Assembly: GCA_020161365.1 (NCBI GenBank)
Contig: JAIUNU010000009.1
Coordinates: 124,001 to 188,000, forward strand
Length of the DNA: 64,000 bases
Direction of reading: 5' to 3'
From: Pseudomonadota bacterium
Lineage (GTDB): Bacteria; Pseudomonadota; Alphaproteobacteria; Caulobacterales; Caulobacteraceae
A program made the translations under genes and the position numbers. The notes under the pieces are model-generated. The model saw nothing but the letters and a program-made list of their open reading frames with translations. It had not been told where the DNA came from and searched no databases. Shown piece after piece: positions 46,250 through 54,215 of the stretch. The stretch's first letter is position 1. Every line of letters starts with the position of its first letter.

Positions 46250-47464
46250 TTAGAGACCCAGCACCATCTTTGCGATGATGTTGCGCTGAATTTCGTTCGA
46301 GCCGCCGTAGATCGACGTCTTGCGGACGTTGAAATAGGTCGGCGCGGCGCGATGCGCGAAGTCGGGGCCGATCGGATGGGCGTTGTCGCCGTCCTTCGGG
46401 AAACCGCGGAAGTAAGGCGCGCCGTAGTGGCCGGCAGCCTCCAGCACCAGTTCGGTGATCCGCTGCTGGATCTCGGTGCCCTTGATCTTCAGAACGCTCG
46501 ATTCCGGGCCAGGACCTTTGCCGGCAGCCTCACCGGCCAAGGTGCGCAGCTCGGTATACTCCAGCGCGGTGAGGTCGATCTCGAGTTCGGCGACCTTGCG
46601 CTTGAACATCGGATCCTTGATCAAGGCGTCGCCGTCGTCGCTCAGCTCGGTCGAGGCGATCTGACGGATGCGTTCGATGCCGCGCTTGGAGCGCGCCACG
46701 CCGGCGATGCCCGACCGCTCGTGGGCCAGCAGGAACTTTGCGCAGGTCCAGCCCTTGTTCTCTTCATAGATGCGGTTTTCGACCGGCACCTTGACGTTCT
46801 CGAACCAGACCTCGTTGACCTCGTGCTCGCCGCCCAGGGTGATGATCGGACGCACGGTCACGCCCGGCGACTTCATGTCGATCAGGAGGAACGAGATACC
46901 TTCCTGGATCTTGGCGTTCGGATCGGTGCGGACCAGGCAGAAGATCCAGTCACCGTGCTGGGCCATCGTGGTCCAGGTCTTCTGACCGTTGACCAGATAG
47001 TATTCCTTGCCGTCGTCGCCGGTGAAGCGCTCGGCCTTGGTCTTGAGGCTGGCGAGGTCGGAACCCGCGCCCGGCTCGCTGTAGCCTTGCGACCACCAGA
47101 TATCGCCAGACAGCGTCGCCGGCAGGAAACGTTCCTTCTGCTCGGGGGTCCCGAACGTGTAGATCACCGGACCGACCATGTTGATGCCGAACGGCAGGAT
47201 CGGCACGCAGTCGGCGCGGGCGGTTTCTTCAGACCAGATATAGCGCTGCACCGAGGTCCAGCCCGGACCGCCGTACTGCGTCGGCCACGCCGGCGCGACC
47301 CAGCCTTTCTTGGCGAGCACGCGGTGCCAGGAGAGGAAATCCTCCTTGGCCATCTCCTCGCCTTCTTCCTGCTTGTCGCGAAGGCCCGCCGGATAGTTCT
47401 CGGCGATGAAGGCGCGAACCTCGTCGCGGAAGGCGAGGTCCTCGGGCGAGAAGTCGAGATTCAT
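46250..47464 (-). CDS. acyl-CoA dehydrogenase, large-subunit type
   Basis: A 404-residue acyl-CoA dehydrogenase starting MNLDFSPEDLAFRDEVR. The FAD-binding signature QGYSEPGAGSDLA is present. At the usual catalytic position YEGT the sequence is IYGGSNEIQRNII, with glycine for glutamate, as in heteromeric ChsE/PimC-like dehydrogenases. Paired with the next gene it likely forms a heteromeric enzyme for a dicarboxyl-, sterol- or medium-chain acyl-CoA. A palindromic operator candidate lies 90 bp upstream. Confidence 0.92.
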   Translation of the reverse strand: MNLDFSPEDLAFRDEVRAFIAENYPAGLRDKQEEGEEMAKEDFLSWHRVLAKKGWVAPAWPTQYGGPGWTSVQRYIWSEETARADCVPILPFGINMVGPVIYTFGTPEQKERFLPATLSGDIWWSQGYSEPGAGSDLASLKTKAERFTGDDGKEYYLVNGQKTWTTMAQHGDWIFCLVRTDPNAKIQEGISFLLIDMKSPGVTVRPIITLGGEHEVNEVWFENVKVPVENRIYEENKGWTCAKFLLAHERSGIAGVARSKRGIERIRQIASTELSDDGDALIKDPMFKRKVAELEIDLTALEYTELRTLAGEAAGKGPGPESSVLKIKGTEIQQRITELVLEAAGHYGAPYFRGFPKDGDNAHPIGPDFAHRAAPTYFNVRKTSIYGGSNEIQRNIIAKMVLGL

Positions 47465-47553
47465 GGCGAGCTCCCGTTCAATCGACCCCTCGGATGGGGG
47501 CCGTTATTGCGTTTCGGGAGTCATGATATGGCTCGAACGAGCGTTTGGAAAGA

Positions 47554-47567
47554 TGACGTTAGCGTCA
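47554..47567. promoter_or_regulatory. putative operator TGACG-TTAG-CGTCA
   Basis: A perfect 5+5 inverted repeat, with further ACGT-like blocks to its right (CAACGTAAG), lies 90 bp upstream of the dehydrogenase pair. It probably binds a repressor of the fatty/branched-acid regulon; the regulator is not encoded nearby. Confidence 0.5.
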
Positions 47568-47614
47568 ACGTAAGTGAATATTATCCACGTTCACTTAACA
47601 GCACCCGAAGCGGG

Positions 47615-48505
47615 CTATCGAACCTCGCAGGCCAGCTTGACCAAGGCCAGCGCCGAAACGCCGCCAACGCCCTCTTCGTCGGTGACGCCGAGCGTCAGAA
47701 GCGGTTGTTTTCCAAGCTTATCCAACACCTTCGCATGCCCTTTGGCGGGACTGACGTGAGCAGCAACGCAATGGTCAATCGCGGTCGGCTCCAGCGCTTG
47801 GACGATCGCCGCAGCGGCGCAGGCGGCGTAGCCGTCCAGCAGAACCGGCACCTTCTGAACGCGCGCGGCTAGGATGGCGCCGGCCACAGCTGCGGTTTCG
47901 CGGCCTCCCAGCTGTCGCAGGACTTCCAGCGGGTCATCGCCCATGCCCTCCTCGCGAGCCCGAGCAACAGCGGCCGCCACAGGTTCCGGCTCGTCCAACC
48001 AGTCTGCGGCCTCACCGCCGAACATAGCCAGACAGACCGCAGCAGCGGTGCGGGCGGGCTCGGCGACAATAACCCCCGGGATCAGCAGGTCGGGCTGCTT
48101 GGCCAAAGCCTCCATGCCGAAAGCCATCGTGGCGGCGGCCTCCTTCTCGCTCATTGAAGGCTTGGTCACGAGGTCTGGCGACGGACGATCGATCGCTAGA
48201 TCAAAAGCCTCCAGGCCAGCCCCCTGCGCCCCAGCCAGACGCGAGACAGTCGCGCCGCCGGCGGCGATCGCCTCCAGACGCTCGCGCGCCCAGCCTTTGG
48301 GCCCCACGCCTTGGCGAGCGCCCGCATAGAGCGCAACGACTGGACGGTTCACGGCGGGCGGCGCCTTACCCGTCCAGGCCGTCAACCACGCGGCGATGTC
48401 GGCGAGCCGACCGCCCTGCTCTAGAGCGGGTGCCGGACCGGCTGCAGGCGGCGAGACCGCGAGCTGGCGAATGTCGGCGAAGGGAGAGACGGTCTGATGG
48501 GTCAT
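47615..48505 (-). CDS. CobT-like nicotinate-nucleotide:dimethylbenzimidazole phosphoribosyltransferase
   Basis: A 296-residue protein with CobT family segments KPSMSEKEAAATMAFGMEAL, GDDPLEVLRQLGGRETAAVA and VPVLLDGYAACAAAAIVQAL. CobT makes alpha-ribazole phosphate for the lower ligand of cobalamin. It is about 45 residues shorter than typical CobT, and the catalytic GEGTGA loop reads EEGVGG, keeping the glutamate. It could be a divergent CobT or a paralogue with another base. The gene faces away from the DUF1289 gene. Confidence 0.82.
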   Translation of the reverse strand: MTHQTVSPFADIRQLAVSPPAAGPAPALEQGGRLADIAAWLTAWTGKAPPAVNRPVVALYAGARQGVGPKGWARERLEAIAAGGATVSRLAGAQGAGLEAFDLAIDRPSPDLVTKPSMSEKEAAATMAFGMEALAKQPDLLIPGVIVAEPARTAAAVCLAMFGGEAADWLDEPEPVAAAVARAREEGMGDDPLEVLRQLGGRETAAVAGAILAARVQKVPVLLDGYAACAAAAIVQALEPTAIDHCVAAHVSPAKGHAKVLDKLGKQPLLTLGVTDEEGVGGVSALALVKLACEVR

Positions 48506-48609
48506 GGCGCGGACTTAAACCGGTCCGCGACCAAAGCAAGCCCCGAGCCGCTCATCGCGCCACGACGAGGGACTTGCGCATCGACGGCCAAGACGGAATG
48601 GTTGAGGGC

Positions 48610-48828
48610 ATGACGACCATCGCCGCCCCACCCCGCCCGATCGCGACGCCCTGCGTGAAGGTTTGCGCGGTTGACGGGGCCTCAGGCTACTGCCTGGGCT
48701 GTCGCCGCACCTTGCCCGAGATTGCAGGCTGGGCGCGACTGACCGATGCGGAAAGAGCGGCCATCATGGCCGCCCTCCCCGAGCGTCCGGACCCCATGGT
48801 CGCCCTGATGGCGTCTAGCCGCCGTTGA
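48610..48828 (+). CDS. DUF1289 small cysteine-motif protein
   Basis: A 72-residue protein with the DUF1289 pattern C15-x3-C19-x8-C28-x2-C31 (PCVKVCAVDGASGYCLGC), probably a metal or Fe-S site. Function unknown. GAGGGC precedes the ATG at 48610. Its last 14 bases overlap the end of the convergent 48815-49135 gene. Confidence 0.85.
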   Translation: MTTIAAPPRPIATPCVKVCAVDGASGYCLGCRRTLPEIAGWARLTDAERAAIMAALPERPDPMVALMASSRR

Positions 48829-49135
48829 TGTAGGCGGCGCAGACGCCCTCGCGCTCCGACAGCAACTTTGACTTCTTGGCGCCGTCCGCAGCAGCCGCAG
48901 CCTTGACTGCCTCCGACATCTTCTTTTGCGCTGAAGCCTTCACCGCAAGGGTTCGCGACGCCCCCTCGCGTCGCAGAAACGCGTCAATCGCGGCTGTATC
49001 GAGCGTACCAAGGTTCTCTGAGCTAGCCAAACCCCGACAACGCGCGGCCTCGAGATACTGAAAATTCGAGACGCCAGCGTTTGCCGCCCCGGCAAGCGAG
49101 GTTGCAACGAGCGTTGTAATGATGAGCATTTTCAT
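48815..49135 (-). CDS. small secreted protein, unknown
   Basis: A 106-residue exported protein with signal peptide MKMLIITTLVATSLAGAANA, a mature helical region and cysteines in AARCRGL and EGVCAAY that could form one disulphide. It is Ala/Lys-rich in the middle (VKASAQKKMSEAVKAAAAAD). No family recognised. The upstream 285 bp are unusually AT-rich. Confidence 0.75.
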   Translation of the reverse strand: MKMLIITTLVATSLAGAANAGVSNFQYLEAARCRGLASSENLGTLDTAAIDAFLRREGASRTLAVKASAQKKMSEAVKAAAAADGAKKSKLLSEREGVCAAYINGG

Positions 49136-49420
49136 AGCGCTTCCCTCGATAAGCCAAGCTACTTATCGGGAAAGCGAATAACTTCGCTGACACGGCCGTC
49201 GAAGTTAATTCGAGTACATGAATATACTTTCTATCGTTAAATTTAATAAATTAACTTTTCTTAAACGTCAAAAGCAGGAGCTACAATGCCTGAATTACAA
49301 AACAATTAACCATGAACAACAAACAGCATTATCGATTCACATCTTGAAAACGCCTCACCGGTATAGATTGAGCAACGATCGCAGAAGCGGTCTCGAAGCC
49401 TTCAAGGCAGGGTGTCTTCT
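49136..49420. other. AT-rich intergenic block
   Basis: This 285-bp stretch between divergent genes is far more AT-rich than its surroundings, especially 49200-49340 (for example TTAAATTTAATAAATTAAC). It holds both promoters. The short open frame at 49218-49427 lacks a ribosome-binding site and host codon bias and is not called. It could mark past insertion or a nucleoid-protein-bound regulatory region. Confidence 0.5.
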
Positions 49421-49930
49421 ATGTTGAGGTTCGCGGCGATCGCATTGGTTGGAGCCTTGTCGGCGGTGGGCGCGGCAAAGGCCGTTGTTTCGCTCGACGA
49501 CCTCCGCCACCCGGAACTCCGCGCGCCCGCAGCGGCCGCAGCGACCTTGGCCCCGGCCGAGGGCGGCGCGGCACAGCTTTCAAAAGATAGCGACGGCCAT
49601 TTCTGGGCACAGGCCAATGTCGACGGCAAGGCGGTGCGCTTCCTGGTCGACACCGGCGCGACAGCCGTGTCGCTGAGCATGGCCGACGCTCAGCGCCTGG
49701 GCATCGACACCAGCCACCTCAGCTACGACTACAATGTCATCACAGCCGACGGCCGCACCCGCGCCGCCGCCGTCAAGCTGGCCAGCATTTCGATCGCCGG
49801 CGCTCGCGTGCGCGACGTCGACGCCCTGGTGATCGAGAGCGGCTTGGAAAACTCGCTCTTGGGCATGAGCTATCTGGGCCGGCTATCTCGGTTCGAGGCC
49901 ACCCGGACCTCACTTATCCTGCACCCCTAA
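49421..49930 (+). CDS. retropepsin-like aspartic protease (TIGR02281 type)
   Basis: A 169-residue exported or membrane-anchored protein with the aspartic-protease motif FLVDTGATAVSLS (D77) and the typical following segments ITADGRTRAAAVKL and LENSLLGMSYLGRL. These single-domain bacterial retropepsins are periplasmic proteases or lipid-anchored regulators of unknown target. The ATG at 49421 is preferred to the GTG at 49412, with AGGG upstream. It is convergent with dusA (21 bp gap). Confidence 0.88.
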   Translation: MLRFAAIALVGALSAVGAAKAVVSLDDLRHPELRAPAAAAATLAPAEGGAAQLSKDSDGHFWAQANVDGKAVRFLVDTGATAVSLSMADAQRLGIDTSHLSYDYNVITADGRTRAAAVKLASISIAGARVRDVDALVIESGLENSLLGMSYLGRLSRFEATRTSLILHP

Positions 49931-49951
49931 AGACCTACCCGACACACGGCG

Positions 49952-50965
49952 TTACGCCGCCGGAGCGGCCGTTGCTTCGCGAGCCGCCAAGGCGGCGCGG
50001 ACGGCGTCGAGGGCGCGATCAATCACTTCAAGATCCGCGCCCGGCTTGACCCCCTCGACCGTCAGGATCCGCCGCCACGCCCGCGCGCCGGGAAGGCCAT
50101 GGAACAACCCCAGCATATGTCGGCTCATCGCCGCCAGATGCGTGCCAGCCGCCAGTTCACGCGCCAGATAGGGCCGATAGCGCTCGACCGCCGTGAAGCT
50201 GTCGACATCTTCCACGTCCATGCCGAACACCCGGCGATCGACCTCGCCCAGCAATGCGGCCTCATGATAGGCGGCGCGCCCCAGCATGACGCCGTCAACC
50301 CCGTTGGCGAGATGCTCAAGGGCGGCGTCGACGCTCGGAACGCCACCGTTGATGGCGATCGTCAATCCGGGCCGTTCGCGCTTGAGACGATAGACGAGCT
50401 CGTAGTCCAAGGGCGGGATATCGCGGTTTTCCTTGGGCGAAAGGCCCTGCAGCCAAGCCTTTCGCGCATGAACGACGAAGGTCTCGATCCCGGCGCTCGC
50501 GCAGGCGTCCACCAGAGCAAAAAGGCTCTCTTCGGGGTCCTGATCGTCGACGCCGATCCGGCACTTGACCGTCGCGGGAACCTTCACGGCGTTCCTGATC
50601 GCCGCCATGCACTCGGCCACCAGCGCAGGCTCCCGCATCAGGCAGGCGCCGAAGCGTCCGCTCTGCACACGGTCGGAAGGGCAACCGACATTGAGATTGA
50701 CCTCGTCATAGCCGAAGTCCTCGGCGATCCGCGCCGCCTGCGCCAGTTCCGCAGGATCCGAACCACCCAACTGAATCGCTACGGGATGCTGGTCCGGATC
50801 GTAACCCAGCAGCTTCTGGCGATCTCCGTGCACCACCGCGCCGCTCGTCACCATCTCGGTATAGAGAAGCACTCGCGACGACAGCGTACGATGAAGCGAC
50901 CGGCAGTGCCGATCGGTCCAATCCATCATCGGAGCAATAGAAAATCTATGAGCTTGAAATTGCAT
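49952..50965 (-). CDS. dusA: tRNA-dihydrouridine(20/20a) synthase DusA
   Basis: DusA reduces U20/U20a in the tRNA D-loop with FMN and NADPH. The 337-residue protein shows SIAPMMDWTDRHCR, the catalytic C95 in NVGCPSDR, and the CRIGVDDQD substrate segment. The gene is complete, but codons 1-11 (ATG CAA TTT CAA GCT CAT AGA TTT TCT ATT GCT) are almost all A/T-ended, unlike the rest, consistent with replacement by an integrated element. No clear Shine-Dalgarno precedes the ATG; the upstream 100 bp are AT-rich and contain a TGATAAT -10 candidate. Confidence 0.96.
   Translation of the reverse strand: MQFQAHRFSIAPMMDWTDRHCRSLHRTLSSRVLLYTEMVTSGAVVHGDRQKLLGYDPDQHPVAIQLGGSDPAELAQAARIAEDFGYDEVNLNVGCPSDRVQSGRFGACLMREPALVAECMAAIRNAVKVPATVKCRIGVDDQDPEESLFALVDACASAGIETFVVHARKAWLQGLSPKENRDIPPLDYELVYRLKRERPGLTIAINGGVPSVDAALEHLANGVDGVMLGRAAYHEAALLGEVDRRVFGMDVEDVDSFTAVERYRPYLARELAAGTHLAAMSRHMLGLFHGLPGARAWRRILTVEGVKPGADLEVIDRALDAVRAALAAREATAAPAA
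50929..50965 (-). other. probable attachment site at the dusA 5' end (attL)
   Basis: The first 12 codons of dusA are AT-rich, while the bases from CCGATGATGGATTGG onward have host composition. DusA-associated tyrosine integrases recombine at the start of dusA (established for this integrase family), and an integrase gene lies 101 bp away. The junction is therefore the best guess for the crossover. Confidence 0.55.
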
Positions 50966-51066
50966 ATTTTTTATCGCATTATCAACGAGTTAGACGTTCA
51001 GAAAAACCGCCGAAAATACGCCACTCCACGCAGATTTTCTCCACCGTCCGACGCCTCAATGTTCAC

Positions 51067-52161
51067 ATGGCGTACACGAAAATGGCCACCTTTGTGAATT
51101 TGCCCTCGGGGTCATGGCGAGCCATCATCCGTCGGAAGGGCCGCTATATAAGCGAGACGTTCAAACTGCGCGAGGACGCGCGGCGTTGGGCCACGGCGCA
51201 GGAGAGCGCGATCGACAACGGCGCGGCGCCGAAGAAGACGTACGTGACCAGCAAGACGTCCCTTGCGCACCTGATCGATCTGCACATTGCAGATCTCGCC
51301 GCCGCGAAGAAGCCGATTGGGCGAACCAAGCTCGAGGCGCTGCTGCATCTCAGTCGCACCATTGGCGATATGGGGTTTGCCAAGATCGATCGACAGTTCG
51401 TCATCGACTTCGGTCGGGAACGGGCCAAAGGCGGCACTGGCCCCGTGACGATCGGCATGTATGTCGGTTGGATCAAGCTGGTTCTGGCCCATGCGTCGGC
51501 CGTCCACGACATCGAGACGCAGATCGAACCGATCGAAAAAGGTCGTCTGGCGCTGAAGCATTTGGGGCTGATCGGCAAAAGCCAGGAGCGTGACCGTCGC
51601 CCGACGCAGGAGGAGCTGGATTGCCTGTTCAAGGCGTTCGACGACAACCCGCGCCAGCTCAGCCCGATGACCCGCATTATCCAGTTCGCGATCGCCACGG
51701 CCATGCGCCAGGACGAGATCTGTCGGATCAGGTGGAGCGACCTGGACCTTCGCTCCAGAACGATCATCATTCGTGACCGCAAGGACCCCCGCGACAAGTA
51801 CGGCAATGACCAGCGCATCCCGCTGGTCAACATCACAGGGTACGACCCGCTAGCCCTGATCGAGGCGCAGCGGGCGATCCGAAGCAACTTTGATGATCGG
51901 ATCTTCCCCTACACAGCCAAAGCCATCAGCGCCGCCTTCACCCGTACGGCCGCGAAGCTGGAAATCGACGATCTTCACTTCCATGACACGCGCCATGAAG
52001 CCACGAGCCGCCTCTTCGAAGCCGGCCTGAAGATCGAGCAGGTCGCGCTGATTACGGGACACAAGGATTGGAAGATGCTGCGCCGTTACACCCACATCAA
52101 AGCCAATTCCGTCCACGCCGCGGTCGCTCAACTCGCGCCCTGGACGGATCCTGACGACTAG
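51067..52161 (+). CDS. tyrosine recombinase/integrase
   Basis: A 364-residue phage-type integrase. The catalytic set is complete: R214 (AMRQDE), H306-x2-R309 (HDTR), H332 (ITGHK) and Y341 (RRYTHI). The N-terminal half supplies arm- and core-binding domains. It lies 101 bp from the dusA start, divergent to it, as in dusA-site islands. Its stop overlaps the stop of the next gene by two bases. Codon use is near host type, so the element is not recent or has a similar host. Confidence 0.93.
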   Translation: MAYTKMATFVNLPSGSWRAIIRRKGRYISETFKLREDARRWATAQESAIDNGAAPKKTYVTSKTSLAHLIDLHIADLAAAKKPIGRTKLEALLHLSRTIGDMGFAKIDRQFVIDFGRERAKGGTGPVTIGMYVGWIKLVLAHASAVHDIETQIEPIEKGRLALKHLGLIGKSQERDRRPTQEELDCLFKAFDDNPRQLSPMTRIIQFAIATAMRQDEICRIRWSDLDLRSRTIIIRDRKDPRDKYGNDQRIPLVNITGYDPLALIEAQRAIRSNFDDRIFPYTAKAISAAFTRTAAKLEIDDLHFHDTRHEATSRLFEAGLKIEQVALITGHKDWKMLRRYTHIKANSVHAAVAQLAPWTDPDD

Positions 52162-52535
52162 CGAACCGATTTCGGACGCGGCTTGTTTCGCTCCGCCTCG
52201 TCGGCGGCCTCAAGGAGCATGGTCGCAAGATCGCGGAGCGCCTCGGGCGAAACCGTCATGTTGACGACTTTGCCGTGGGGGCGATCTCGTCCTGGCGCCT
52301 GAGCCTTCAGGTCGACGATGAGCTCCACTTGCCCCAGGCGAACAGGGCGAGCCGACAGGAACAGGGTTCGCTTGCCTTGCCGGTTGTCCTCGCAGTCGAG
52401 AAGAACCGCGCCAGCGCCGGGCCAAGGCTCCCCGTCAGGCAGACCAAGGCCGTAGGCCTCATGCTCCGCACGGGCCTGGGTCTCCCGCAATTGCCGGATG
52501 GACCACGCATCCAGTTCAGGATTGTCGCCGCTCAT
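52158..52535 (-). CDS. hypothetical island protein
   Basis: A 125-residue acidic/basic soluble protein starting MSGDNPELDAWSIRQLRE. A middle beta-rich part (GAVLLDCEDNRQGKRTLFLS, LGQVELIVDLKAQ) and a C-terminal helix (SPEALRDLATMLLEAADEAE) are visible. I do not recognise the family. The gene is convergent with the integrase and has only a weak ribosome-binding site, so its reality is likely but not certain. Confidence 0.6.
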   Translation of the reverse strand: MSGDNPELDAWSIRQLRETQARAEHEAYGLGLPDGEPWPGAGAVLLDCEDNRQGKRTLFLSARPVRLGQVELIVDLKAQAPGRDRPHGKVVNMTVSPEALRDLATMLLEAADEAERNKPRPKSVR

Positions 52536-52806
52536 GCGCTCAGCCTAGCGCATCTTGCGCGACAGCTCACCCTCGCTCACGAAAGCCGCTGACGGAGGCC
52601 ACGCTCGGCGCCGCTAGCCCCGCCGGCGCCGATCGCCGAACCCGAAGGTCGATCTCGCCGCCGTCATCTCCCGACCCAGGAAGAGCCGTCCGGCGCCTAT
52701 ATCTGCGTCGCCGACATAGACGCATCCGCCTCGCGATGGGGCAGCGTCAGCCCCAGTTCAGAGATAGCCTGCAGGACGCCAACCACTTGGACCCCCAGCG
52801 TCACCT
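52536..52806. other. decayed non-coding stretch of the island
   Basis: No intact gene. On the minus strand a short frame ending at a TAG near 52697-52699 reads GVLQAISELGLTLPHREADA, which may be a remnant of a C-terminal coding segment, but I cannot identify it. It directly precedes the DUF2891 remnant. Confidence 0.35.
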
Positions 52807-53013
52807 ATGGCCCATCTCGATGGGCTCTGCCTCAGCCGCGCGTGGTGCTGGCGCGGTCTTGCCCGCGCCCTGGACGCGTCGGATCCACGGCGCGACATGG
52901 CGCTGAAGGCCGCTGAGACACACCTTGCCGCAGCCCTGCCGCATCTCGACGACGACTATATGGGTCAGCATTGGCTCGCGAGCTTTGCCCTGCTGGCAAT
53001 CGGCGATCGCTAA
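52807..53013 (+). pseudogene. C-terminal remnant of a DUF2891 protein
   Basis: The frame reads MAHLDGLCLSRAWCWRGLAR, then a helical stretch and YMGQHWLASFALLAIGDR. This matches the last 65-70 residues of DUF2891 proteins, including the HLDGLxLSRAW and HWLASFA motifs. The several hundred upstream residues of the family are absent and upstream sequence is not in frame, so it is a 5'-deleted gene fragment. Confidence 0.7.
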
Positions 53014-53210
53014 GGGCTAGATGCAAGCCTAAGTCCCGACGCAACGACCAAAGAGCACTGGACTGGAATGTCGCCATCGACCAGCATCACACCGGGAACG
53101 CACCTGAGCCAAGTTCGCCCGAGCGCCAATAGCCGCCGTTAGCCCGTCTCCAAGAACACGACGTTCCGTGGAGGCGCGTCGCGTGCCTCAACGGCTGTCA
53201 GGCTGATTGG

Positions 53211-53837
53211 CTAAAGGTCGATCTGCTCAGACATCTCCAGCGCGTCATCGACCTCGATGCCAAGGTATCGCACCGTACTCTCGAGCTTCCGGTGTCCGAG
53301 TAGAAGTTGGCATGCGCGCAAGTTACCCGTCTTCTTGTAGATCAGCGCCACCTTCGTTCGGCGCAGGCTATGCGTGCCGTAAGCCCGAGGCTCGAGTTCA
53401 ATCATCGACACCCACTTGTCGACCAGTCGCGCATACTGCCGCGTGCTGACGTGATCGCCTGGTCGACTGCGGCTGGGAAACAGCCAGTCGTCGCTACGTC
53501 GCCCACGCACCTTCAGCCAAACTGCCAAAGCGTCTCTTGTGGGTTCCGTGATCTCGAACGGTACGGGCTGCCCTGTCTTCTGCTGAATGATCGTCGCGCG
53601 TGCGCGCAGTGCGCCACCCGGCGCTACGTCGCTGACACGCAGCTTCACCAAGTCGCAGCCTCTGAGCTTGGCGTCTATAGCGCAATTGAACATGGCGAGG
53701 TCGCGGACTCGCCCGTTCGCTTTGAGCTGCTGTCGGATTCCCCAGATGTGTCTGGGCTTGAACGGCGGCTTTGGGCCGATGATGCGGCCAGTGTTCCAAG
53801 GGCGTTTGGGTGGAAGGAAAAGGTCAAATTGAGCCAT
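53211..53837 (-). CDS. short tyrosine recombinase
   Basis: A 208-residue tyrosine recombinase lacking most of the N-terminal DNA-binding domain. All catalytic residues are present: R59 (KLRGCD), H156-x2-R159 (THSLRR), H182 (LLGHRK) and Y191 (VRYLGIE). Small integrases of this type occur in many proteobacterial islands and plasmids. AAGGCGGA precedes the ATG. As a second recombinase within 3 kb of the dusA integrase it supports a composite or re-used island. Confidence 0.9.
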   Translation of the reverse strand: MAQFDLFLPPKRPWNTGRIIGPKPPFKPRHIWGIRQQLKANGRVRDLAMFNCAIDAKLRGCDLVKLRVSDVAPGGALRARATIIQQKTGQPVPFEITEPTRDALAVWLKVRGRRSDDWLFPSRSRPGDHVSTRQYARLVDKWVSMIELEPRAYGTHSLRRTKVALIYKKTGNLRACQLLLGHRKLESTVRYLGIEVDDALEMSEQIDL

Positions 53838-53978
53838 GTCCGCCTTCTGCGAATTGGCTATTCCCCTCGGCTCATCCTACCACGTTCAGGCCTCTGCGGC
53901 TGCGCTTACGCAGCGCCGCCGCGGGAGCTGCCCTCGGTCATGGCCGACTAGGGTGGTGTGCGGAACATGAGGGCAGCT

Positions 53979-54215
53979 TTACAGGCCGTCTTTCGCGCCT
54001 TGCAGTAGGTGCTTCTTTCGATCTTCGCGTAGACGCGCAGCACCCGCTAACCCGATCACAATTCCCAAAAGGGTTAGAATACGGCCGAGCCAGCCCCAGC
54101 TACCTCCCCAAATGTCTAGGCCAAGGCCAGCGAAAATCAGCGTCGCGCCAAAGAGGGCGATCAGCCGTCCCTTCAGCGCCCATCTGCGGTCGATCTTCTT
54201 TCGGGAAACGGTCAT
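53979..54215 (-). CDS. small two-helix membrane protein
   Basis: A 78-residue protein: a basic start (MTVSRKKIDRRWALKGR), two hydrophobic helices (about 18-34 and 42-60), and a basic tail (RLREDRKKHLLQGAKDGL). The positive ends suggest a hairpin in the inner membrane. No Shine-Dalgarno is obvious and no family is recognised. It lies between the second recombinase and a repeat-rich stretch. Confidence 0.5.
   Translation of the reverse strand: MTVSRKKIDRRWALKGRLIALFGATLIFAGLGLDIWGGSWGWLGRILTLLGIVIGLAGAARLREDRKKHLLQGAKDGL

Noticed and set aside
46199..47872. 557-residue plus-strand frame opposite the acyl-CoA dehydrogenase
   Set aside because: It is the antisense of a clear gene; its composition is a GC-bias shadow and it has no recognisable domain.
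49236..49265. CtrA box candidate in the AT-rich block
   Set aside because: The TTAA pairs are spaced by four or six bases, not the seven required.
49218..49427. 69-residue frame in the AT-rich block
   Set aside because: No ribosome-binding site, atypical composition and no protein-like pattern.
53761..53790. CCGATGATG inside the second recombinase as attR for the dusA element
   Set aside because: It matches only nine bases, on the wrong strand relative to dusA, within a coding motif.
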